Shown here piece after piece: positions 36,173 to 43,235 of a stretch of 64,000 bases of DNA. Under the pieces are notes generated by a model. The model searched no databases. It was not told the origin of the DNA and saw only the letters and a program-made list of their open reading frames with translations. The DNA comes from Natronomonas moolapensis 8.8.11 (GTDB lineage: Archaea; Halobacteriota; Halobacteria; Halobacteriales; Haloarculaceae): positions 1,178,001 to 1,242,000 of the forward strand of contig NC_020388.1 in NCBI RefSeq assembly GCF_000591055.1. Direction: 5' to 3'. Made by a program: the position numbers and the translations under genes. Numbering within the stretch: position 1 is the stretch's first letter; each line of letters opens with the position of its first letter.

Positions 36173-36510
36173 TGTGACATCCTCCCGCGCCTAAAAGCGC
36201 GGGCCTCCCACCCGGTGTTGGCCGGGCAGGTCAATCCTGAACGTTGGGAGTCTCAGGTTTGCTGGACAGTCAGCCAGTGGCTCTGCCACGAAGCCGTTAC
36301 TCGTACCCGCTGAAGGGCTTCGAGATAGCTGATTGTTTTACGACTGTCGGCGTGGTCGGCTTACTTTTTGATTCCGGTTAAAAACCGTGGCAAACACCGA
36401 GTCAACTGCCAGTTCTCCACGCACAATTATATTTACTGTGTCTATACATAAACTTTTATCGGATTCATCTGGTGGCTAAAGCCACCAGTATTCTCCTTGT
36501 ATCTCTATAA
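36173..36510 (-). mobile_element. 338-bp IS200/IS605-type non-autonomous element, copy 1
   Basis: Identical to 37921-38258 except at one base (36458 A versus 38206 G). Read on the minus strand, the left end begins TTAT and has the hairpin TGGTGGC-TTTA-GCCACCA (36470-36487), and the right end has CCCGG/CCGGG (36211-36226) and CCCGCGC/GCGCGGG (36184-36203) hairpins and ends GAGGATGTCACA. Such imperfect-palindrome ends without terminal inverted repeats and the 'gaggatgtcac' right end are typical of IS200/IS605 (tnpB-type) elements and of the PATE short elements described in haloarchaea. No transposase gene is present in it. Confidence 0.75.
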
Positions 36511-36663
36511 TGGGCTCTGCCGACGTTCACGAGCAGTGATGTCGCGGGACAGCGATAGAGGCGTTCGGAACACGGACGCGACACGCGACGGACGGCCGCG
36601 GAGCAACCTCCCGCGGTTCCTCGACCACTACGCTCATGAGGCGTTCGTCCCTAACATACGTTC
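36511..36663. other. leader between repeat and acyl-CoA dehydrogenase
   Basis: About 150 bases without a gene. The 36560-36660 part is GC-rich host-like sequence. I see no convincing TATA box except weak AT runs near 36500-36510 in the element end. Confidence 0.4.
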
Positions 36664-37818
36664 GTGAACTTGCTCACCGACACGCCGATCCCCGATGGAT
36701 CACACGATATCAAAGCCCGCGCGCGGACGTTCGCCGACGAGCGGATCCGACCCGAGGCGATGGCCCACGACGCGACCGGCGAGTTCCCGATCGAGATCCT
36801 GCGGGCGGCCCAGGAGGCCGGCCTCGCGGGACGGTACTTTTCCGAGGCGTACGGCGGTTCGGGATGGACGCTCGCGGACCGACTCGCGATCATCGAGGAG
36901 TGGTTCCGGGCCGACGGGGGGATCGGGCTCGCGCTCCAGCTGGCCGACTTCGGCGCAAAAGTCGTCGCCATGCACGGCAGCGACGAGCAGCGATCGGAGT
37001 GGCTCCCGCCGGTCGCCGAAGAGAACCTGATCACCGGCCTCGCCGCGACGGAGCCCCGCGGTGGCTCCGACCTCGCGGGGATGGGGACGACGGCACGGCG
37101 GGCGGGCGACGAGTACGTCCTCGACGGCGAAAAGTACTGGACGAGCAACGGCGTCGTCGCCGACTGGGTCGTCGTCTACGCCCGGACCGGCGACGACGGG
37201 GGCCACGACGCGTACTCGCTTTTCATCGTGCCGACGGACAGCCCGGGCTACGAGGCCGAGGCCATCGACGACAAGACGGGCCTGCGTGCCAGCCAGCAGG
37301 CTCGCGTCGAACTCGATGGGGTCCGGGTTCCAGCGTCGAATCTGCTCGGTGAGCCGAACCGGGGGTTCTACCGGATCGCCGAGTTCTTCAATTACGGCCG
37401 GATCGTGGTCGCGGGCCACGGGATCGGGCTGGCCGCGGCCGCCATCGAGGCGGCGTGGGACTACGTCCACGACCGGGAGCTGTACGACGGGGTGGTCGCG
37501 GACAAACAGACGGTCCGTCACGAACTGATCGACATGCGCGAGCGGTTCGAAGCCGCCCGGGCACTGACGTGGACGGCGTGTCGACGCGTCGCCGCCGGCG
37601 AGGATCCAGCCTTCTGGGCCAGCCTCGCGAAGCGCCGGGCCACCGAGGCCGCCGAATCGATCGCCGGCGACGCCGCACAGCTCCACGGTGGTGAGGGCCT
37701 CCGGGAGGAAAACCGGATCAACAAGATCCACCGGGACAGCTCGTATCCAAGCGTCTACGAGGGGGCCAACGCCGTCCAGCGCGACATCGCCTACGGCCAC
37801 TGGCCCGATAGGAACTGA
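36664..37818 (+). CDS. acyl-CoA dehydrogenase family protein
   Basis: 384 residues, from a GTG start at 36664. ITGLAATEPRGGSDLAGMGT is the FAD-binding/acyl-CoA motif (TEPxxGSD), WTSNGVVADWVVVYARTG matches the beta-domain, and GEGLREENRINKIHRDSSYP plus VYEGANAVQRDIAYG carry the C-terminal active site region (YEG-type). Oxidises an acyl-CoA to the enoyl-CoA; the chain length is unknown. No neighbour of a beta-oxidation pathway is present: it sits alone between the two 338-bp repeats, so transfer as part of a mobile unit is plausible. Confidence 0.85.
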   Translation: MNLLTDTPIPDGSHDIKARARTFADERIRPEAMAHDATGEFPIEILRAAQEAGLAGRYFSEAYGGSGWTLADRLAIIEEWFRADGGIGLALQLADFGAKVVAMHGSDEQRSEWLPPVAEENLITGLAATEPRGGSDLAGMGTTARRAGDEYVLDGEKYWTSNGVVADWVVVYARTGDDGGHDAYSLFIVPTDSPGYEAEAIDDKTGLRASQQARVELDGVRVPASNLLGEPNRGFYRIAEFFNYGRIVVAGHGIGLAAAAIEAAWDYVHDRELYDGVVADKQTVRHELIDMRERFEAARALTWTACRRVAAGEDPAFWASLAKRRATEAAESIAGDAAQLHGGEGLREENRINKIHRDSSYPSVYEGANAVQRDIAYGHWPDRN

Positions 37819-37920
37819 TGCCGCCGCGGACGGCGACACTCCCGGGTACCGGCAATTGCGGTTCGATAGCCACAGACATCCCCGCGTGTTCCGATGACCT
37901 CCCGGCCGCAAGCGGTGGGA

Positions 37921-38258
37921 TGTGACATCCTCCCGCGCCTAAAAGCGCGGGCCTCCCACCCGGTGTTGGCCGGGCAGGTCAATCCTGAACGTTGGGAGTC
38001 TCAGGTTTGCTGGACAGTCAGCCAGTGGCTCTGCCACGAAGCCGTTACTCGTACCCGCTGAAGGGCTTCGAGATAGCTGATTGTTTTACGACTGTCGGCG
38101 TGGTCGGCTTACTTTTTGATTCCGGTTAAAAACCGTGGCAAACACCGAGTCAACTGCCAGTTCTCCACGCACAATTATATTTACTGTGTCTATACATAAA
38201 CTTTTGTCGGATTCATCTGGTGGCTAAAGCCACCAGTATTCTCCTTGTATCTCTATAA
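37921..38258 (-). mobile_element. 338-bp IS200/IS605-type non-autonomous element, copy 2
   Basis: Second copy, same orientation as 36173-36510. Flanking sequences differ: minus-strand right end is followed by host sequence 37905-37920 here and 36157-36172 in copy 1. The left end TTAT (38255-38258) lies 24 bases before the receiver-kinase start at 38283, so the element may supply or disrupt its promoter. Confidence 0.75.
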
Positions 38259-38282
38259 CACGATAGCTTGCTATACGATATT

Positions 38283-40484
38283 ATGACTGTCCCGATTACT
38301 GTCCTGCACGTCGACGACGATCCGGCGGTCGCGGACGTGACTGCGGAGTTCCTCAAGCGCGAGAACGACTACCTAGACGTCGAGGCGACGACCAGCGCCG
38401 AGGAAGCCCTGCGGATACTCGCGGACCGGCCTCCCGACTGCATCGTCTCCGATTACGATATGCCGGGCACGGACGGTATCGAGTTCCTCGACGATGTCCG
38501 CGAGCGGTATCCGGAGTTGCCGTTCGTCCTCTACACCGGCAAGGGAAGCGAAGAGATCGCTGCGGAGGCCATTTCGGCCGGCGTCACCGACTACATTCAA
38601 AAACAGGGTGGAAACGAGCGCTACCTGCTTCTCGCGACCCGGATCCGAAACGCGGTCAAGAGGTACCGGGCCGAGAAGGCCACCGAAGAACAAAAAGAGC
38701 AGCTTCGATTGTTCTTTCAGGAATCGTCAATCGGGGCGATACAGTGGGACGACACGTTCCGGTTCAAGCGCCTGAACGACCGGGCCGAGGAGATTCTCGG
38801 CTACGAGGAAGCCGAACTGCGCGGCGAGTCCTGGGAGACGATCGTCGCCGCCGACGACCGCGGACGCGTCGGCGACGTCGTTTCGGACCTCCTCGACGCC
38901 GACGGAGGGAGGAACATCCTCAACAGAAACGTCCGAAAGGACGGCGACGTCCGGATCTGCGAGTGGTACAATCGGGTCGTCACGAACGAGGACGGCGAGG
39001 TCGAGGCCATCTTCTCGCAGTTTCAGGACGTAACGGAGCGCGAGCGACGCAAGCGGGAACTGGCGGAGCACGAGACCATCGTCAGCGCGTTGCCCGACGC
39101 GGTGTACGTGATCGATGAGGACGGGCGGTTCACACACGTGAACGAGGAGCTCGTCGAGTTGGTGGGGTACGACCGGGAGACGATCATCGGCAACACACCG
39201 TCGTTGTTCAAAGACGATGACGCGGTCGAGCAAGCCGAGGGGCAACTGCGGCGACTGTTGTCGAGTGACGGCCCGGAGACAGTTTCGTTCGAAGTGACGC
39301 TACAGCCACGGGACGGAACCCCGGTGGTCTGTGAGGACCACATGGGCGTACTCCCTTACAACGGCGAGTGCTTCGAGGGCTCGGTCGGAACCCTCCGGGA
39401 CGTCACCGACCAGAAGCAACGGCGCGAGGAACTCGACCGCCGGACCGAGGAACTCAAGGCGTTGAACACCCGCCTCGAAGCCCAGTACCGGCAGCTCTTC
39501 GAGGAAGCGCCGGTCATGGCGGTCGTGACGGAAATGGAGGGGGACACGCCGATCATCGAGGACTGCAACCGGCTGTTCGCCGAGCGGTTGGGCTACGAGA
39601 GGGCGGCGGTCGTCGACGAACCCCTCGAGTCGTTCTACGCACCCGAGTCGCGCCGACGGTTGCTGGATCGCGGCGGGTACGAGCGGGCGCTGGACGGCGA
39701 GTTCGCGCGCGAGCGCCGGAAGCTGCTGACCGCCGACGGTGAGACGATCGAGACGCTCCTTCGGGCAGTTCCTCGGCGGGAGACGGACGAAGACGCGGAC
39801 AGCACGCTCAGGCTATACGTCGGTCTCGACGGGAGCGAACAGCTCTTTCGGGAGCGAGAGCGCTTAGACGAGTTCAGCAGCATCGTCGGCCACGACCTTC
39901 GGAGTCCGTTGCAGGTCGCCGAGGGGCGGCTGGAACTCGCCAGCGAAGCGCACAGTAGCGAACATCTCGACACGGCGCGGGCCGCCCTCGACCGGATGGA
40001 TCGGATCATCGAGGACGTGCTGTGGCTGGCGCGCAACGGCCGGGACATCGGGTCGGTGAACCCGGTCCCGGTCGGCGAGCCGATCGAGGCGTCGTGGGGG
40101 CTGGTGAGCGATGCCGCCGAGGGGGCGACGCTGCGGTACGCGGACGGGCTCTCGGAGGCGACGATACGGGTCGACGAGGACCGATTCCGCCAGCTGCTCG
40201 AGAACCTGTTCGGAAACGCGATCGAACACGGCGGCGAGGGAGTGACAGTCACCGTCGGGCGGGTGGACGACGGGTTGTACGTCGAAGACGACGGTCCCGG
40301 TGTCGCTCCCGCAGCGCGCGACGAGATATTCGGCGCGGGGTACTCGACGAGTGAGGACGGGACCGGCTTCGGGCTGCGCATCGTCGAGCGGGTCGCCGAG
40401 GCTCACGGCTGGGCGGTTCGCGTCGTGGAAGGGTCCGACGGCGGGGCGCGGTTCGAAATAACCGGGATCGATTCCCTCGAGTAG
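38283..40484 (+). CDS. receiver-PAS-histidine kinase hybrid
   Basis: 733 residues. N-terminal receiver (about 1-125) with the acidic pair in VLHVDDDPAVAD and the phosphoacceptor Asp in CIVSDYDMPGTDGIEFL, Lys in DYIQKQGG. Then at least three PAS domains (about 140-260, 265-385, 400-515). HisKA: FSSIVGHDLRSPLQVAEGRL with the phosphorylated His. HATPase: NLFGNAIEHGGEGV (N box), EDDGPGVAP (G1), GTGFGLRIVERVAE (G2). No membrane helix, so cytoplasmic. The ATG at 38283 is 24 bases after the 338-bp element. Confidence 0.9.
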   Translation: MTVPITVLHVDDDPAVADVTAEFLKRENDYLDVEATTSAEEALRILADRPPDCIVSDYDMPGTDGIEFLDDVRERYPELPFVLYTGKGSEEIAAEAISAGVTDYIQKQGGNERYLLLATRIRNAVKRYRAEKATEEQKEQLRLFFQESSIGAIQWDDTFRFKRLNDRAEEILGYEEAELRGESWETIVAADDRGRVGDVVSDLLDADGGRNILNRNVRKDGDVRICEWYNRVVTNEDGEVEAIFSQFQDVTERERRKRELAEHETIVSALPDAVYVIDEDGRFTHVNEELVELVGYDRETIIGNTPSLFKDDDAVEQAEGQLRRLLSSDGPETVSFEVTLQPRDGTPVVCEDHMGVLPYNGECFEGSVGTLRDVTDQKQRREELDRRTEELKALNTRLEAQYRQLFEEAPVMAVVTEMEGDTPIIEDCNRLFAERLGYERAAVVDEPLESFYAPESRRRLLDRGGYERALDGEFARERRKLLTADGETIETLLRAVPRRETDEDADSTLRLYVGLDGSEQLFRERERLDEFSSIVGHDLRSPLQVAEGRLELASEAHSSEHLDTARAALDRMDRIIEDVLWLARNGRDIGSVNPVPVGEPIEASWGLVSDAAEGATLRYADGLSEATIRVDEDRFRQLLENLFGNAIEHGGEGVTVTVGRVDDGLYVEDDGPGVAPAARDEIFGAGYSTSEDGTGFGLRIVERVAEAHGWAVRVVEGSDGGARFEITGIDSLE

Positions 40485-40651
40485 CGAATCCGCTGTTGAC
40501 GGTGCCAGATCGCTCCGCCTTCTTCTGGTCTCGGAGCAGTCCGTTCATTTGTCGCCCGTCGTTACCGACCCCGATGCCCTCCACTGCAGGAGTCTTCTCG
40601 ACGCGGGGTAGCCGGCGAGTGGAGCTGCTCGGTATCCCCCTCGTCGACCTG
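40485..40651. other. non-coding gap after the receiver-kinase gene
   Basis: About 165 bases without a supportable gene before the 110-bp element; 40762-40844 is also empty. The two kinase genes converge here. Confidence 0.4.
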
Positions 40652-40761
40652 ATACTGACAGACAAACGAATATACACACGACGCACGAGGATCACGCCGT
40701 TCGACGGAACGACCGGCGGATCACTCGTGAGTCGGTGTTATTTGATTTCGTCCACCAGCAT
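40652..40761 (+). mobile_element. 110-bp inverted-repeat element, copy B
   Basis: Starts ATACTGACAGACAAACG and ends TTCGTCCACCAGCAT; ungapped 110-base match to copy C (about 13 differences seen over 114 bases) and copy A. Lies in the convergent gap between the two kinase genes. Confidence 0.7.
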
Positions 40762-40844
40762 GAGCGGTCGCGACGGTTCGTGCCCGAGGCCTCTCGCCTG
40801 CCCGGCTGAACCGCCCGGGATCGGGGCCTGGACGCACGATGCGT

Positions 40845-41948
40845 TCACTCCACGCGCTCGAGGCCCGTCAGTTCGATGCGCGCCCCCCCGAGAGAGGCCT
40901 CGGAGACCGCAACGTTCCAGCGGTGGGCCGCAGCGACGTGTCGAACGCGAGCCAGCCCGAATCCGGCGTGGCCTCGGGCGTCGGACATCCCGGTTCGGAA
41001 CGCGTCGTTTCGTTTGTCCTCGGGGATCCCCGGGCCGTCGTCGGCGACGTAGAACCCATCGGGGAGGGCGCCGACCTCGACGGTCACTCCCGGCTCCGAG
41101 TGTTCGATGGCGTTTCGATACAGTTCCCCGAACACCCCCCGGAGCCGCTCGCGGTCGGCGACGACCGTCCCGAACGCCGCGTTCCCGTCGAGACCACGGC
41201 GGTCAGCGTCGCCGGTGTCGAGATCCACCCAAGCGGATCGGGCTGTCGACGCCAGATCGACGGCGTCGGCCGAGACGACCGGACGACCCTGCTGGACCAA
41301 CGCGTTCAGCTCGTCGAGAAACGAGTCGATGCGGTCGAGGGCGTCAAGCCCCTTTCGAACCGCCTCGGGGGTGTCGTCCTCGCGGGCCGCGTCGGTCCCG
41401 TCGCCGAGATACTGGAGATAGCCGGTTGCGACGTTCAACGGGCTCCGCAGATCGTGCGAGAGGGCGTGCCTGACGTCCTCGAGTCGTTCCCGTTCCTGTT
41501 TGGCGGCCCGTCGATGGACGGCCACACCCCCGGCAGTCGTGTCCCCGGGCGGGCGGCCGGGGCCGAGCGTCCGCCGAACCCGCTCGATCAATCGGTCGAT
41601 CGGATCGGGCGTCCCCCGACGGACGTATCCGGAGACGCCGGCTTCGAGTGCAGCGGCCGCGAGCCCCTCGGATCCGTCGGTGACGAACAGCACGAACGGA
41701 GCGGTCGGCGACGCGAGGCGGCGTGTCCGCTCTCTGGAGAGCTCGACACCGTCCATCCCCGGGAGGGAAGCGGCGCTGACGATGCAGTCGACCGGTTCCG
41801 CGAGCGCCCGAAGGGACGCAAGCGCGGACTCCGCGTCGGGCTCCGAGAGCACCTCGACTGCCGTTTCGAGCTGTGAGAGTCGCGCCGTTATCGCAGCGTT
41901 GTCTTCCGATTCGATCCCGACGAGCAGCACGCGGCGTGTCGACCCCAT
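40845..41948 (-). CDS. histidine kinase with degenerate receiver domain
   Basis: 367 residues, start at 41948 (MGSTRRVLLVGIES); the longer frame adds a basic, non-conserved 57 residues. Residues about 6-120 align with a receiver, but the site that should be CIVSD is CIVSAASLPGMDGVEL, and the acidic pair and Lys are also replaced (GIESED; YVRRGTPD), so phosphorylation of this domain is unlikely. HisKA: ALSHDLRSPLNVATGYLQYL. HATPase: ELYRNAIEHSEPGV, ADDGPGIPED and GHAGFGLARVRHVAA. The kinase half is complete. No membrane helix. Confidence 0.85.
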   Translation of the reverse strand: MGSTRRVLLVGIESEDNAAITARLSQLETAVEVLSEPDAESALASLRALAEPVDCIVSAASLPGMDGVELSRERTRRLASPTAPFVLFVTDGSEGLAAAALEAGVSGYVRRGTPDPIDRLIERVRRTLGPGRPPGDTTAGGVAVHRRAAKQERERLEDVRHALSHDLRSPLNVATGYLQYLGDGTDAAREDDTPEAVRKGLDALDRIDSFLDELNALVQQGRPVVSADAVDLASTARSAWVDLDTGDADRRGLDGNAAFGTVVADRERLRGVFGELYRNAIEHSEPGVTVEVGALPDGFYVADDGPGIPEDKRNDAFRTGMSDARGHAGFGLARVRHVAAAHRWNVAVSEASLGGARIELTGLERVE

Positions 41949-42118
41949 TACGACGGGATACGTGCCATCGCAACCAATACGCTTCGGGTCGGCACGGGGT
42001 ATCTGGAGCCCGCGGCACGCGTGTTTCGATCGGCGGCGGACTCGCGCCCGATGGAATCGATATTGATTCAAAAAACCGTAGAAACAATCATATCCCGTCG
42101 GCTCACAGCAGTCATACA

Positions 42119-43168
42119 TTGCCGGGGTCTATCGTTGCGGACTTTCGAGCCGACGTGGACGTAGACGGTCGCTTCGAGGAGGTTACCGACCGGACGCGGG
42201 TCGTTCTGAACGAGTCGAAGTTGGGTTTCGAGTTCGATGGCGAAAAACAGGTGTTCGAGCTATCGAGCGTCTTCGACGTCGTGCAGGGTGTTTCGCGGGG
42301 CCAAGAATCCGGATCGACCGGAACCGTCACCCTCGCGTCCCGAACCGATGGCCACCGAACGGCCATCTCGATCAACGCCGGCGTCGAGCGGTTGGTCACG
42401 TTCCAACAGGTCCTCTACAAACAGCTCCTGAGCGGAACGGACGTCGTGTTTCGGTGTCGGGACCGCGCCGGCACTGTCAACGGCGGACCACACGAGGGGA
42501 CGCTGGCCGTCAGCCCCTCGTGGATCCGGCTTTGCCCCGACGGGACGGGCAAGTCGGTCAGCATCGCCAGAGACGAAATAATCAGCTTCGAGACGCCGTC
42601 CAGCGTGTCCGGGCAGGACGACAAGCGGCCGGCAGTAGCTATCTACGCTGACACCGGCGATCGGGTTCTCAAGGTGACCACGAGTCTGCCGTCGTTTCGG
42701 CTTCTCAATCTGTTCGGGCGGTATCTGCGGGCCGACCTGTTGTCCACCGACGCGATCGGGACCGCATCCGACGACGTCGACACGATCGACCTCCTGTTCG
42801 TCGACGACGATCCACACGATATCGAGATGGCGGGCGTGTTTCTGCGTCAGCACCTCGAGGGGCTATCCATGACTACGGCCACGGGCGCCGCGGACGCACT
42901 CGACGTTCTCGAAGACACTCCGAACGACGGCGGGATCAACTGCATCGTCAGCGACTACCAAATGCCCGGGATGGACGGCATCGAGTTCCTCAACGAGGTC
43001 CGCGAGCGGTATCCGGAGTTGCCGTTCATCCTCTACACCGGCCAGGGCAGCGAGACGGTCGCAAAGCAAGCGATTCTCGACAACGTCACCGACTACGTCG
43101 AAAAAGACGTCGGGCGCGGGCAATACGAGGTGCTCGCCGAGCGGATCCGAAAGGCAATCCGCTCCTGA
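42119..43168 (+). CDS. CheF-like domain fused to a receiver domain
   Basis: 349 residues, probably from a TTG at 42119, since no ATG or GTG occurs in frame near the domain start (GSIVADFRADVDVDGRFEEV). Residues 1-230 follow the CheF pattern from memory: VADF start, KLGFEFDGEKQVFELSSVFD, VTFQQVLYKQLLSGTDVVFR, and LNLFGRYLRADL at the end. Residues about 235-349 form a complete receiver: LLFVDDDPHDIEM, phosphoacceptor Asp in CIVSDYQMPGMDGIEFLNEV, TGQGSETVAKQA and DYVEKDVG with the Lys. CheF links CheY-family signalling to the archaellum motor. The receiver resembles that of the 38.3-kb kinase closely. Confidence 0.75.
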   Translation: MPGSIVADFRADVDVDGRFEEVTDRTRVVLNESKLGFEFDGEKQVFELSSVFDVVQGVSRGQESGSTGTVTLASRTDGHRTAISINAGVERLVTFQQVLYKQLLSGTDVVFRCRDRAGTVNGGPHEGTLAVSPSWIRLCPDGTGKSVSIARDEIISFETPSSVSGQDDKRPAVAIYADTGDRVLKVTTSLPSFRLLNLFGRYLRADLLSTDAIGTASDDVDTIDLLFVDDDPHDIEMAGVFLRQHLEGLSMTTATGAADALDVLEDTPNDGGINCIVSDYQMPGMDGIEFLNEVRERYPELPFILYTGQGSETVAKQAILDNVTDYVEKDVGRGQYEVLAERIRKAIRS

Positions 43169-43235
43169 CGGGTCCACCTGTCGACTCCCGGAACCAAGGT
43201 TCTTATTCGGTGCCGCACCAAAGGTAGATACTCAA

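Noticed and set aside
36173-38258. Autonomous composite transposon
   Set aside because: No transposase or tnpB gene is inside or next to the repeats, so mobility can only be by trans-acting enzymes.
41873-42118. Upstream extension of the CheF-receiver frame
   Set aside because: The added residues are antisense to the kinase promoter region and unlike any domain; the TTG at 42119 matches the family start.
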